64,000 bases of DNA, taken from positions 4,735,499-4,799,498 of the forward strand of contig CM040746.1 in NCBI GenBank assembly GCA_022829145.1. Reading direction: 5' to 3'. The notes beneath the pieces were generated by a model that saw nothing but the letters and a program-made list of their open reading frames with translations, had not been told where the DNA came from and searched no databases. This document shows, in pieces, positions 12,391 to 24,340 of this stretch. Origin of the DNA: Albula goreensis (lineage: Eukaryota > Chordata > Actinopteri > Albuliformes > Albulidae). The position numbers and the translations under genes are program-made. Numbering within the stretch: the first letter of the stretch is position 1; every line of letters begins with the position of its first letter.

Positions 12391-13134
12391 CAGGTAGGTA
12401 GGCAGCACTGGGCACCTGCCAGACACCCACTGCCACAGTGTTTCTGCACATGCACTCCCAAATTCCCTTACCTATTCACAGATTCTGCCTGTTAGTCTCT
12501 CTTTCTCCATCACCTTTTCTGTTTCTCCTGCCCCATCCCCTTCCCTCACTTGGAATCAGGTTGCAAATTTCTTGTTTTGTGTGTTTCAAGAATTGTTAAG
12601 AGTTCAGAATACAATGTAACAGAGTAAAAGTACAATACAGGTACTGTCAAAATCAGTTCCCACCATCTCTCTTTCTCCATTCTCTTTCTTCTCCATCTTT
12701 CTCTCTACTGCCAACTACTGCCACCCCCCTTCCACCTCTCTAAGACATCTTTGAGTCACAGTTCCGCAAAGCCCAGCAAAAGTCATGCCGGGACAGTACT
12801 GTTGTCCTAGCTGCCGAGAGGGACGAACTCTGTGCGTGCGGCTGCCTGTGGTGACCCTGTCAGTCCCGAGGCTGACATGATGATACGCAAGCCTGCTCTG
12901 GCCTCACTTTCCCTTCGCAGAACATTCGCAAACCTGGGTGACCTCACTTCCTGCCTGATGCTTCTGGATTTGCAAGTAGCCAATGGAACACAAATCACAG
13001 ATCAACAGATCAAAAAGATTCCAGCAGATCAGATATCGCCGTACCAGTCATTTCAAAGAAGCACTGTACATGTAATGTGATGTCATTTGGTCTACACCTC
13101 TGTCCGTTGGGTTATTTTCACACTTCAATGCAAA
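12391..13134. other. No gene seen; unique sequence
   Basis: CT-rich patches at 12490-12740, then mixed sequence. The plus-strand open frame at 12832-13080 has no known domain. Confidence 0.45.
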
Positions 13135-13200
13135 TATATGCTCTTTTCTGAATGTTGTAAGCTGCTCTTGATAAGAATAAAATGCCTGTAATATAATGGG
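13135..13200 (+). mobile_element. SINE 3' tail remnant
   Basis: GCTCTTGATAAGAATAAAAT followed by GCCTGTAATATAATG is a degenerate form of the fish SINE end (GCTCTGGATAAGAGCGTCTG, then CTAAATGCCTGTAATG). The head of the element is not visible. Confidence 0.5.
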
Positions 13201-13301
13201 TATGGACTTTAGTATCCAACCCAATAGAGAGCCTATTGAATACTTCCTAAATTAACAGTGCTTTCATTGTTCTCTGGGAATACTGTTACCAGAGCTAATG
13301 A

Positions 13302-13302
<1 letters not shown>

Positions 13303-13378
<76 letters not shown>
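13303..13378. repeat. (GT)n microsatellite
   Basis: A nearly pure TG dinucleotide run of about 75 bp, interrupted once by TTTG near the left end. Confidence 0.97.
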
Positions 13379-13379
<1 letters not shown>

Positions 13380-13840
13380 TTACATACAGTAGGACCCAAT
13401 GTCTTTCCATGATAATTGCTATGGAACTTTACTAAGGAACCTTAGAACCTAGGTCACCAAGCATGGTGTGAAGCACGTCATGAAATGACATGGATAAGAA
13501 ATGACCTCAGAGTGAGTTACTTCGCCCATTCTTAGTTCAAGCAGTAGTACTTTTCTTCACTGGTAAGCTGAAACAAGTAGTACAGGTCTTTGCCCTTTCT
13601 ATTTTCACATTAACTATCAGGCAGCCTCTTGTTAATTACATTAGACTCAGCCACAGTGATCTCCAAGGTATAAAGCAGGAAACTTCGTTCCATTATTTGT
13701 TTCTGCGATACTGTACAACAGGGGAGTTTCATTTAACACAGGATGCCATGGTCTCAGGACACCTGACCAATAGCCCTTCTTAAACCCTTCAGGGGTGTTT
13801 CAAAAGTTGTCTCATGCTGGTAATGCGGCTCCAGAAGTAG
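13379..13840. other. No gene seen; unique sequence
   Basis: Mixed-composition sequence leading into the duplicated segment. No feature found. Confidence 0.45.
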
Positions 13841-14800
13841 GGCAGGAAGAGGGCTGCATTTGATCCGCATCAGTGGAGAGGCAGCTGAGGAACCCCAGGG
13901 AATTCTGGGAAGTAGCTGTGAGGACCGTGTGACTGATGATATCACAGGGGCCCTTTTTCTCTGGGCCCATTTGAAGAGCGGTCTTCCAACCCTACAGTCA
14001 GCTCTCAAATTATTTTTTTTAATCTTAATATCTGAGAAGAGCTTTTGCTGTAGCAGCAGTTGCCATGGCACACTGGTCCCATTCTCAGGGGGCCGGTTAT
14101 AGATGTGCGTCATACTTGATGCATGCCTCCTCTCCATATCGTTAATGTCTGAATCGCTGATTTAAATCCACCCAGCCTTCATAGACCTGCCATCACTGAG
14201 ATGATGTGCTTGATAGGAACATATTAGTTATATCAGTTATATAGGAGGTTACATCACTGAGAACTTAACTGCTTTTCCCAGGCATGATGAAGCTAGTAAT
14301 AGCGCAATAAGAGGCAGGCGCGAGCCCAAATGTCATTGGTTCAGTTAGAGTTTGGCACAGGGGTCGCTGGAGGAGCTTCCCCTATGACTGGGGCTCTGCT
14401 CAAGGTTCTGTTTTAACCAAGTTGTTTTCCTCTCCATTGTTATCCTGGGCTAGCTCTGGAAGGGGTCTTAGGATCTATGCAAAACCTCTCTGTGAAAATG
14501 TTATATACACTAAAATGGTCAAATTAAAGCAAATAAATTAATTGAATTAGTTTCTCATTCTGAACAATACCGTTTTCACCAGAGATGGGGAGGAACCCTA
14601 TGAGGCCAGTTATAATACAGTAATAGCCATGCAGCAGACCACTGTCATTGCGTCAGGTAGCATTCAAGAACAGGGCCACTGCTTCACTGCTGAACACCAC
14701 GGTTTTTCGCTGGGGTTACTATAGGCAGGTGTAACATATGGATGTGCTGAGAGCAGCAGGGAGCACAGAGGAAAGAGGGTGTGGGTACCCCCTGTGTGGC
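13841..14800. repeat. Tandem segmental duplication, copy 1 (960 bp)
   Basis: This segment is repeated immediately downstream with only a few differences: one extra T in a T-run, changes near 14305-14333, and a G/T change near 14588. It begins with GGCAGGAAGAGGGCTGCATT and ends with a single 34-bp minisatellite-like unit (GAAAGAGGGTGTGGGTACCC, then CCTGTGTGGC). There is no coding potential. The open frames at 13754-14137 and 14684-14968 are the same frame seen in both copies. Confidence 0.97.
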
Positions 14801-15764
14801 GGCAGGAAGAGGGCTGCATTTGATCCGCATCAGTGGAGAGGCAGCTGAGGAACCCCAGGGAATTCTGGGAAGTAGCTGTGAGGACCGTGTGACTGATGAT
14901 ATCACAGGGGCCCTTTTTCTCTGGGCCCATTTGAAGAGCGGTCTTCCAACCCTACAGTCAGCTCTCAAATTATTTTTTTTTTAATCTTAATATCTGAGAA
15001 GAGCTTTTGCTGTAGCAGCAGTTGCCATGGCACACTGGTCCCATTCTCAGGGGGCCGGTTATAGATGTGCGTCATACTTGATGCATGCCTCCTCTCCATA
15101 TCGTTAATGTCTGAATCGCTGATTTAAATCCACCCAGCCTTCATAGACCTGCCATCACTGAGATGATGTGCTTGATAGGAACATATTAGTTATATCAGTT
15201 ATATAGGAGGTTACATCACTGAGAACTTAACTGCTTTTCCCAGGCATGATGAAGCTAGTAATAGTGCAGTAAGAGGCAGGCGCGAGCCCCGTGTCATTGG
15301 TTCAGTTAGAGTTTGGCACAGGGGTCGCTGGAGGAGCTTCCCCTATGACTGGGGCTCTGCTCAAGGTTCTGTTTTAACCAAGTTGTTTTTCCTCTCCATT
15401 GTTATCCTGGGCTAGCTCTGGAAGGGGTCTTAGGATCTATGCAAAACCTCTCTGTGAAAATGTTATATACACTAAAAATGGTCAAATTAAAGCAAATAAA
15501 TTAATTGAATTAGTTTCTCATTCTGAACAATACCGTTTTCACCAGAGATGTGGAGGAACCCTATGAGGCCAGTTATAATACAGTAATAGCCATGCAGCAG
15601 ACCACTGTCATTGCGTCAGGTAGCATTCAAGAACAGGGCCACTGCTTCACTGCTGAACACCACGGTTTTTCGCTGGGGTTACTATAGGCAGGTGTAACAT
15701 ATGGATGTGCTGAGAGCAGCAGGGAGCACAGAGGAAAGAGGGTGTGGGGTACCCCCTCTGTGGC
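14801..15764. repeat. Tandem segmental duplication, copy 2
   Basis: Second copy of the 960-bp segment, in direct orientation and starting at the same GGCAGGAAGAGGGCTGCATT. Identity with copy 1 is by eye about 98-99%. The copy runs straight into the 34-bp minisatellite, which is expanded here but present as one unit at the end of copy 1. Confidence 0.97.
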
Positions 15765-16022
15765 AGGGAAAGAGGGTGTGTGGTACCCCCTCTGTGGCAG
15801 GGAAACAGGGAGTGGGGTAACCCCTCTGTGGCAGGGAAAGAGGGTGTGGGGTAACCCCTCTGTGGCAGGGAAAGAGGGTGTGGGGTAACCCCTCTGTGGC
15901 AGGGAAAGAGGGTGTGGGGTAACCCCTCTGTGTCAGGGAAAGAGGGTGTGTGGTACCCCCTCTGTGGCAGGGAAAGAGGGTGTGGGGTAACCCCTCCGTG
16001 TCAGGGAAAGAGGGTGTGGGCC
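15738..16022. repeat. 34-bp minisatellite, about 8 units
   Basis: The unit is GGCAGGGAAAGAGGGTGTGG followed by GGTAACCCCTCTGT, with spacing of 34 bp (15796, 15830 and so on). Variants are GGTACCCCC for GGTAACCCC, GTGTCAGGG for GTGGCAGGG, and one AAACAGGGAG unit. The minus-strand 129-codon frame with repeating HTLFPCHRG-like peptides is an artefact of this array. Confidence 0.95.
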
Positions 16023-18461
16023 ATTTGTGCGAGCCCAGTAATGGTGCTGAGAAGTGCTGCTCCATCGCCAAGCAACAGGCGCTTGGTACTTGGTACTGTT
16101 GTCAGTCTGGCCGTGGAGAGCGAGAGAGTGGAGTGCTAATTAAATGGGGAGTGATGGAAGGTAATGGCACCACAGCTCTTGTTCTCCCTCCCCAGGGGGC
16201 ACTCTGCAATCCCCCATTATTGGTGCAGATTCTTTTTCTACGGTTATTTGCTCATGAAGGTTTAGACTCTACAGTTTCGTTGTATGTGTGTCCATGCGCA
16301 TTTATGTGTGTGTGTGCGTGGCTGCACACTGCATGCGTGCTCCCAAATGACACAAGACCAAAATCCTTTATACCAGTTGCGTTGGTATGAGTACGAGGAA
16401 ACATACCAAATGTTCAAAATCTGTTCAATCAAAGTTTAAACTCTAATGCAGCTGGAATGATCCCAGCGTAACGCAGCTCAATCCCACTCTAATCCTGGTG
16501 GGATGACTACTGCCAATCTCAGCTCATCACATAACCTCAGCCAGGCTTGAACATGGAACCACATGGAGCAACCTGTGCCCTGTGCCCTTTTTACTAACCA
16601 AGCAAAGTACTGACAAGCCTGAGCTAACTTGTTTGTCACCCTTACAAACAGTCAAGACAAACAGCCAGTGCCTGCATACCCAGAGAGCACATACTGATTA
16701 CACGTAAAGACACTATTTTAGAGCACAATTAAATAGGGTTCACATACACGGAGTGAGCTATTTGATGGTTTGTTACCCCTGAAATGAACTTCCATTGTGG
16801 TCTCCGAGGAGACCACCTGCCAGGGTAGCCACAGCAACTTGAGGAGGTAGGCTCTTCTGACATTCTGAACCCTATCTGATGATTGGTTGTATGTTCTCTG
16901 AACTGGTGTGGCCAGTGAGACCTCCTCTCCATGTCAATGTGTTTCTCCTAAGGTGCTGCTGGGAGACATGTGGGCAGGTCAGCAGGGGGCGCTCTTCTAT
17001 ACAAAACTTAAGAGGTAAGACAAGGCACTGACTCATTGGAGTACCCATGGCATGTTTTGAGTGAAATGCGTTAGCGAGCTTAAACAGAACATACATACAT
17101 CTGATACACTTATCATTCAGGATAACCTTAGCATCCCCCTCCCTGTGAATAATTACTATTAGTTTTAATAATCAGTAGTAATACTCATTTTTAAAATAGT
17201 ACTGGCCATTTTTACATTAGCAGTAGTAATAGATGGCACAGTAACAGCTACATATACAGCAGTAGCAGAATCCGTCTGCCTTAATTAATCATGTCAGTTC
17301 CATCACACAATGACACATCCACATTAAACTGATAATGCAAGCGAGAAAGTGTTATCTTCCAGCTTTTATGCCACTCTGATAGACAGAACAAATTATTTGG
17401 TTCTGTCGATAACACCGACTACTCACTTCTCCAACCAGAAGCATCTCACCAGCCCTTCTCCTAGGGGGCAGCAGAGTGCCGCTACCTCTACCTCAGCTCA
17501 GTTTTGGCTCCAGGTGCGAGTCTCTGGCACCGCATGAGTTTCCTGCTACCGCGTTATGCACCTGGTGTCATTCAGATCAGGATGTGAAATCGGTCAGGCC
17601 CATAGTTAAGAGTTTGAGAAGTGCAGTGAGATGAACGATCTCTCAGAAGGTGGTGGCACTTGAGTGAGGCGATGTAGGGATTCCGCAACGCTACCCATCT
17701 GTGAGCGAGTGTCTGTTTGCCTTCAAACCCACACATCTCACCTTCAAACCAACACAAGGATGTCAGGCCTCCCCGGATGAACGGCGCATAGTTTACCGGG
17801 ACGATAAATAACCTCTACGGAGCCTGTGTTGGTTTGCCTGCTGACACGTTCCTTGTTTGACGGGGGTCTGTGTGGGAACGGGGGAAAACACAAAGCTCTG
17901 TTCCCACTGTATTATTGATGAGGTTGTGTACCATCTCTGAGGCACCATATTTCAGCAGAGCTGACACGAGCAGAGAGAGAGAGAGGGCGAGAGAGAACGA
18001 GAGAGAGAGAGATTATACCACTATAAATGTCATTATGTATTTGTTTTCACTTTAATTACAAAGCACTGTTGTTATTGCTGTCGGTTGTTGGTAAGTATTA
18101 AACTTTAAGGTTTGGAAATATGTATTTGAAAACATGTCTTCCCGGTAAAAAAAAAGTTAATACAATTCAATTGAGTGACAGAGATGAAATAAAAAAGAAT
18201 GTGAGATACAGAGGAGGAGGAGGGTTTTTTTATACGTTGTTTATCCAATACGTTTTACATAAATATCATTGTATCATTGCTGTTTCAGGATTTATATTGG
18301 AGGTGAAGGGAGTGGGGGAGATGATGTGGGAGTGGCAAAGGAAAAATGGGAGGGGACCTCATACATTTTTAGTGACAGTGCCTCCAGCGCAGCTGCTTGG
18401 GTAGAGAGAGAAGGACTTTCCAGTGCCAGACTGTCATTACAATGACCTGATGTCATTGTCT
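16023..18461. other. No gene seen; mainly unique sequence
   Basis: Contains a small (GA)n tract at 17973-18011 and short TG runs near 16280-16320. AT-rich from 17100 to 17350 and from 18020 to 18300. No exon or RNA gene recognised. Confidence 0.4.
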
Positions 18462-18722
18462 GTTTTTGATTAGTAATGTCTGTGCCACTGGCCTTTACTG
18501 TGTTTGATTAGTAATGTCTGTGCTGTGGGCCTTTACTGTGTTTGATTAGTAATGTCTGTGCTGCGGGCCTTTGCTGTGGTTGATTAGTAATGTCTGTGGT
18601 GTGGGCTTTACTGTGTTTGATTAGTAATGTCTGTGCTGCGGGCCTTTACTGTGCTTGATTAGTAATGTCTGTAATGTGGGCCTTTACTGTGCTTGATTAG
18701 TAATGCCTGTAGACCTTTATTA
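18462..18722. repeat. 38-bp minisatellite, about 7 units
   Basis: The unit is TTTGATTAGTAATGTCTGTG followed by CTGTGGGCCTTTACTGTG. GATTAG cores lie 38 bp apart (18468, 18506 and so on). Most differences are in the CTGTGGGCC part (CCACTGGCC, CTGCGGGCC, GTGTGGGC, AATGTGGGCC). Confidence 0.95.
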
Positions 18723-19869
18723 TTTAAGATCCTTTAAAACAAGGAAGTGGTTCAAACCTATGATAATGAAGTATGTTCACAGGTTTTCAAACCTGAGTGG
18801 AAGAAGCTGATGGTCTGATTTTCACTGTGTTCCTATGATAGTGTAATTAAATCTGATTGAGCTGACGGGAGCACGTGTAACTGTACCATATGTGGTGCTA
18901 AAGCCAAAATGACACCAGCCTCTTAAACACTAATTATCACCAAATTACAAAGTTGTGTAACAGTGCATTCCACCAACCACCCACCCCTTCTTTTTTACAG
19001 TCAGGCATATCCAAGTGGAGCTGCAGTAGTTAAACTGAATAATACATCTATAGTATGCCTTGTGTTTCTCTCTCTCTCTCTGTCTCTCTCTCTCTCTCTC
19101 CTTGGCAGTGCAGAGCGAATCAGCATTGCTCATGCCCTCGGGCTGAGTTCTCAAACGTAGTTCTGCAGTAAGAGCTTAGCACGGCTGACACAGTTGAAGC
19201 ATGGCTAGACACCAGATGACCTCCACTGCCACACAACCTGACACGAGGCCAAAAAACACACTCAAACACACAGAGACTTCTTGGTCTTTGTACTACTGAA
19301 TGGGGAATGCTTTAGGATATTGTCCGTCCTGAGTTTAGACAAACATGTCTGTTGATAGCTCATTTATGGTGCTATCGACTCTTCTCCACGGCATCAAGTT
19401 CAACTAATGAAAATAAATATTTCATTTAGATAGTTAAATAACCATATCAAATATTCCAAGGACTCCAAGGATAAGATATGTCTGTACAATCTGGACTTGA
19501 TATTTTTGCAGGTCATGGTGCAATTTGACAAAACTGCACATATGCTTCAGAAATGGTCTGAAATTCTGAGAATCACAAACATGTCAAGTCAGGCTGCCCC
19601 AGGACACAGAGTGCCCTGCCCCCCTGTGCTGCATCTGTCCCACCACAGTGGCAAGCAGGGATGAGCCAATCAGCTACCATCACACCAAGTATGGGCGGGA
19701 CCTTCTGTCCGCTGTCAGTCACTGGTTTATTTCAGCCAATTCAAAGGAACAACTCACAATGACTGCCTCGACTTGTCTGAGTTACTGGTGATGTAATAGC
19801 CAGTCCACCCATTTTTGGTGTCACGCTATCTCATTTTCCCATGTCAGAAAAGGCTAAACTGCACCTCTG
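18723..19869. other. No gene seen; contains (CT)n tract
   Basis: A CT repeat lies at 19068-19101. The rest is mixed sequence without recognised features. Confidence 0.45.
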
Positions 19870-19985
19870 TGGGGGCAAAGAGGAGTGTACAGACAATTTA
19901 TACAGCAGTTACACAAATGGGAATCAAACCAGCAACTACAAAGACAAAAGCACAGGTCCTTGACCATTATACTACACATACCACT
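19870..19985 (-). mobile_element. tRNA-derived SINE head, minus strand
   Basis: Reading the minus strand from about 19982, the sequence shows an A-box-like TAGTATAATGGTCAAGGACC and a B-box-like GCTGGTTTGATTCCC. Body sequence follows and fades near 19870. Box spacing fits a Pol III tRNA-type promoter in a SINE. It cannot fold as a normal tRNA and is not a tRNA gene. Confidence 0.7.
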
Positions 19986-21164
19986 CAGAACTACTACATG
20001 GAGGTAATCCAGAGAATCTGCCTTCGCTCAAGATTCAGGTCCAGTTTCAACTGAAATAGGCAAGCACGGTCGCCTAGGAATGGCAGAGAGTGCAGATCTA
20101 CTAAAGAATTAAAAATTCTGAATATGGAAACCACAGCTGAAAAGTGAGCAGGAGAAGAGTCAAACTTGAAATAGAATTTTGAAAATATAGCTGCAGGATG
20201 CCATATTGAGACAAGACCCTCCATGGAAAGACATGAAAACAGCTGTTTTTTTTACTTGTTATGAACACTCGCTGAAGTGTGTCGGACTGACAAAAGGGAT
20301 TCATAGCCGAACTGAACTGCTGTTGTGCACTCCGTTGTCATGCGATGTCTCAATCAGTTGTTCCATACACAAATACAGAATTTTGTGAATTTTAAGAACA
20401 TTATTCAGTTTTGCAATGTGAAATTAAGGAATTTAGCATGTCAGTCTCGACATGCTTTGTCAGGCAGCCCATGACTCTGATCTGGATTTTTGATTGAGCA
20501 GTTGACGTAAACCAGCACCGTGTCACGGTCCAGGCAGCCAATCACCCGCTGCTCGGATTCTCGAGGGTGAGGTTTGTTAATCACTGGTGTGGAGCGCAAC
20601 CTCACAAGAGCTGTGCTCCAAACATACAGCCATCTGCTGGGTGAGTCACAGCTATTGTACCGCTAGTCTCAGCCCAAGATGCTGTCACTCTCAGTCTCAT
20701 GCTGTCTGGGTCTTTTTAAGTGCATCTTGGGTTTGGATAAATGGTCTATTTGGAGGACCAGCAAAAACAGCTTTCTTGGGGCTGGCATCAGAGGTCCTGT
20801 GAGCATAATGAAGGCTTTAGTGGTAGCATGGCTAAAAATGAAATCGACTGTTTGATCAGTATTATACCTGGGTTTTCTGTAATATGGTGTGTAATGAGAG
20901 CTCTCTGCCATAAATTCAGTGGATTCTGTATAATTTATGACCCTGGGAAAAATGTACTTGAACGTTTGCCTTGTCATAACTGAAGCTCGGCCTGCCAGTG
21001 GAAGACAGTGAATTTAGTCAGTCCCCCAAGTGACACTATTTCAAGGCAAGAGCTGGCCTGAGAATGGGGCAGGCCACGAGGGAAAAGCCTGTGGATTACA
21101 ATCAAGGCTTTAGTATCCGAGCTATTTCTGAAAACGTGGACATTTAATCAATGTTACTCAGTGT
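19986..21164. other. No gene seen; unique sequence
   Basis: Several 60-100 codon frames on both strands lack recognisable domains and contradict each other. No repeat of note. Confidence 0.4.
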
Positions 21165-21346
21165 AAATGACATTTATAGGCATTCACCAGATGTTCTTGC
21201 AAAGAGAGGATTAGAACAGTTTGTTTTTTAAAGGGACTGCACTCTGTCACAGCTTAGTACCTTTGCACAACAGCACAACAACAGTGCCCACAAGAGGGGA
21301 TCCAACTTTCAGCTTCTTAGCTACTCGGCCAGCTCCGTTTACTACA
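21165..21346 (-). mobile_element. tRNA-derived SINE, minus strand, degraded
   Basis: Read on the minus strand from about 21346, a head with GTAAACGGAGCTGGCCGAGT (A-box region) is followed by AAGTTGGATCCCC (B-box region). Then come GGGCACTGTTGTTGTGC and AAGGTACTAAGCTG, and a tail with CTTGCAAGAACATCTGGTGA followed by ATGCCTATAAATG. The order matches the fish SINE seen at 5390, with heavy divergence. Confidence 0.65.
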
Positions 21347-22363
21347 CAGACTCCCATTAGAAATGTCCCCGAATTCTTAATGTCCTTCCCGCTGAAAAAT
21401 CACATCTCCGCATCTTGCTCTAACTCTAACCGACACACAACATGGTATAACAATTTACGGCTTTTGTTTGTTCTTTGTTTTCAAAAATCCACTTCACTTA
21501 ACTAACAGGGGGAACACCCAACTCATTCGCAATGACAATGGCACTTTAGCAGCCTGCAAGAGTGTTGCATCTTCAGCTTGGAACTGAAATAAGGCACACC
21601 CACCGGATACCAACCTGGTCTGGCAGTCTGAAAAGGAAATACCCCCATATTTCAACCTTAGTACTCTATGGATGTGCATAGGGACATGCAGACTGTCAGA
21701 GCACATCGATCAAATGTATCCCACAACCCCCCGCCCCGCCCATTACCCTCAACCCCCACGTGCATCTGCAAGCAGCAGGCAGAAAGTGGGAGGGGCAGCC
21801 ATGGGGAGGAGGGGCTGTAATGGGCGGGGCTCAAACAGGTAAAATACGCAGAAGCCAGGGGAGGGGGTGAGGGGGATGGGGGGTCCAAAACATGAAGGTT
21901 TTTGGACAGTGACGTGACAGGAGTCAAGAGGGTTTTTCTCACTGGTCCTCAAACACAGAATGAGTGCAGGCAAAGTATGGATGTCACACAACGAGACCGC
22001 ATCAAAGCCAAGGATAAAAAAAAAATTTTCAACTATTGAAATAAAGAATGATATGTTATGTATTTATTAAAGACTTAATGTCTTTGTCCCTATTGGGTGT
22101 ACATTCTTATGCCTTTATCCTTAGTTGAGTTTACATCATATTACTGTGTATGTGAATATTTGGCTTTGATATAGTCTTGTTGAATGTCATTCAGTCTTTG
22201 GCTGTGTCGGTTGGTGGTTTGGGGGCTGGTAGAGAAACACACTCCCACATCCTGTTAGGTCACAGTAAAAAAACCTTCATATGGAGGAAGAGGAGATAGG
22301 GAGAGGAGGAAGGAAAAGCTGCCAGGGAAGGGCCATGCCGGTCTCTCTCAGGCAGACAGGTGC
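21347..22363. other. No gene seen; G-rich patch
   Basis: Positions 21780-21890 carry several G-runs on the plus strand (GGGAGGGG, GGAGGGGG, GGGGGATGGGGGG) that could form a G-quadruplex. Otherwise unique sequence. Confidence 0.45.
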
Positions 22364-22402
22364 ACCATCATCATCATCATCATCATCATCATCACCACCA
22401 CC
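22364..22402. repeat. (ATC)n microsatellite
   Basis: About 11 ATC/CAT triplets ending in CACCACCACC. It gives a poly-Ser or poly-Asp stretch in unsupported open frames on the two strands. Confidence 0.95.
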
Positions 22403-22748
22403 AGTCCCATGGACAGAAACAAGCAGAGAGGGCAAGGGCAGAAGCAAGGGGCTGGGGATTGGGATTGTAGTGTAGAGTTGCAAGCCACTTATTGTGATTT
22501 TCTTTGTCAGCCAACAAGCCATGGTAATGACGTCAGTCGCGCAGATCTGTGTTAATGAGTAAACGGCTGCATGGTTTTGAGTAGATAGCGCAGCGGGCTG
22601 CATCATTCTATGGCCCGTGGTGCGGCTGGGTGCTGGGTCAGACTGGGTGCTGGGTCGGTTTGTCTTGCTGTCTGTACTGATGCATGCGTCTCAGAGCGAC
22701 AACCACCCGAGGGTGAGGGGGTATGGGGGGGACCATGCCTGAAAAACA

Positions 22749-22749
<1 letters not shown>

Positions 22750-22785
<36 letters not shown>

Positions 22786-23262
22786 TCATACACACACATA
22801 CACTCACGTACACAATACTCACAATCATAAACACTCACACAAACACTCACGCACACACACACATGTACTCAAACATACTCATGCACTCATGAACACATTA
22901 CTCACAATCATAAACACTCACACAAACACTCATGTGCACATTCACACATAATGACACACACACACACACACACACACAAACAGACACATGCCCACATACA
23001 CACACTCATACACAGACACACTAATACACTAACATTCCACTCACACACTCAGAACACACAAACATTCAAAAACACAAGCACAGAGGCAAACACACTCACG
23101 ACACACACAAACACACTCATGCACTCATGCACCCAATACTCACACAAACACACACATAACACTTACACATATCTCACACGGACATGCACATAAACACATG
23201 TACACACAAACCCGTTCCTGCATGTGCTCTATTCCAGACACACACACACACACACACACACT
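22750..23262. repeat. CA-rich imperfect microsatellite region
   Basis: About 510 bp dominated by ACAC with CTCA, CATA and AAAC interruptions. Pure CA runs lie near 22751-22779, 22954-22978 and 23237-23261. Thr/His-rich frames here are artefacts. Confidence 0.93.
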
Positions 23263-23432
23263 CACAGCACACCGTCAGAAAGACAGCACACGCAGGCCAG
23301 ATGCTTTTGCAAACATGACATAAATTAAATAAAACTTAAGCTAAATAATAATTTAAAAAAGTAATTAGTTCAAGACAAAATTATTTTTAAACCAAAATGG
23401 AACAAAAAAGCATGGAGCTGTTTTGAACAAAC

Positions 23433-23610
23433 CTTCGGGCTCTGCGTTCTCTTTGAGGACGACTTGCTTCAGTGGACAGCAGAAGATTTCGTGACACTTA
23501 GCGCGAAAGGGGGACCCTTTTTTCCTTAAATCCGCGGACTGGATGGAATCCTGTCGCAACATAATATACTCCTGGGTACCTTGGACATCGTCATCCGGGA
23601 CTGCGGCCAT
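23433..23610 (-). CDS. Putative coding exon (first or internal), unrecognised protein
   Basis: On the minus strand an ATG (23610) with G at -3 and G at +4 opens 59 codons. The exon would end at 23433 with AAG before GTTTGT, a usable splice donor, leaving phase 1. The peptide starts MAAVPDDDVQGTQEYIMLRQ. It later contains LRKKGSPFRAKCHEIFCCPL and ends near KENAEPE. Charged residues are mixed with a CHEIFCC cysteine cluster that could be a lipid-attachment site (inference). There is no signal peptide or membrane segment within these 59 residues. Alternatively it is an internal exon: CTAG at 23627-23630, behind a pyrimidine-rich stretch, could serve as acceptor, and the frame stays open up to it. 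Upstream on the minus strand lie (GTT)n and a long CT tract. I do not recognise the family. The hydrophobic 236-codon extension upstream is repeat translation, not protein. Confidence 0.5.
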
Positions 23611-23724
23611 ATCATAACAAAATGAACTAGGGTTAGACAGCGCTCCGCAAACGAGGAACAGAAAACAAAAGCAACAGAAAAAAGAAAAAAAAGAACATGA
23701 AGAAACAAGCAAAGGAGAGAAATA

Positions 23725-23772
23725 AACAACAACATCAGCAAACAACAACAACAACAACAATAGTAACAACAA
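23725..23772. repeat. (CAA)n microsatellite
   Basis: AACAACAACA repeats with ATCAGC and TAGT interruptions, about 48 bp. It lies about 115 bp upstream of the putative minus-strand exon start. Confidence 0.85.
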
Positions 23773-23805
23773 AACTGCTTTCTTAAGAGTGGCAGAGAGA
23801 TAAGG

Positions 23806-24056
23806 GGAGAGAGAGAGAGAAAGAGAGAGCAAGAGAGGGAGGGAGAGAGGGAGGGACAGGTGAAAGGAAAGGGTTGGAGAAATACTGTAGGGACAGTAGA
23901 GAGACAGACAATAAGAGAGAGAGAGAGAGAGTGTGGGAGAGAGAGAGGGAGGGAAAGGGGGAGGGACAGGGAAAGGAGGGATTGGGAGAAATATTGTAGG
24001 GACAGTAGAGAGAGAGAGAGAGAGAAGAAAGAGAGATACTATAGGGAGAGAGAAGC
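23806..24056. repeat. GA-rich polypurine tract
   Basis: About 250 bp of GAGA, GGGAGG and AAAGAGAG on the plus strand. An internally repeated GGAGAAATATTGTAGGGACA-type segment appears near 23875 and 23985, so part of the tract is a roughly 110-bp duplication. The Leu/Ser/Pro-rich minus-strand frames of 154-236 codons are artefacts. Confidence 0.88.
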
Positions 24057-24300
24057 AGGAAAACATTAAGCACACTGAATAACAAAATCATTAGGGTACA
24101 ATTAAAAAAATAAATGTGAAAGGCTGTATGTTGTAGAAGGAGCACAGACGCGATGCACAGGTAGTGATGAGGTACGAAATGATCGTTGTCTGTGGGGGGC
24201 CATAATGGGGGCAGCAAGGCAACGGGACGTCCCGTTCGAATGAGCACCGCAAGCCCGGCGCTGCAAGCTCACAGCCAGTGAGGACCCGCATCAGGTTGGT

Positions 24301-24340
24301 GTGTGTGTCTTTGTGTGTGTGTGAGTGTGTGTGGAGGAGG
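24301..24340. repeat. Short GT microsatellite
   Basis: TGTGTG runs with CTT and AG interruptions. Confidence 0.8.

Noticed and set aside
15682..16071. 129-codon minus-strand ORF with repeated HTLFPCHRG-like motif
   Set aside because: Product of the 34-bp minisatellite.
23611..24247. Hydrophobic Leu/Ser-rich N-terminal extensions looking like signal peptides or membrane segments
   Set aside because: They translate the CT tract, (GTT)n and T-rich DNA upstream of the putative exon, with no support as protein.
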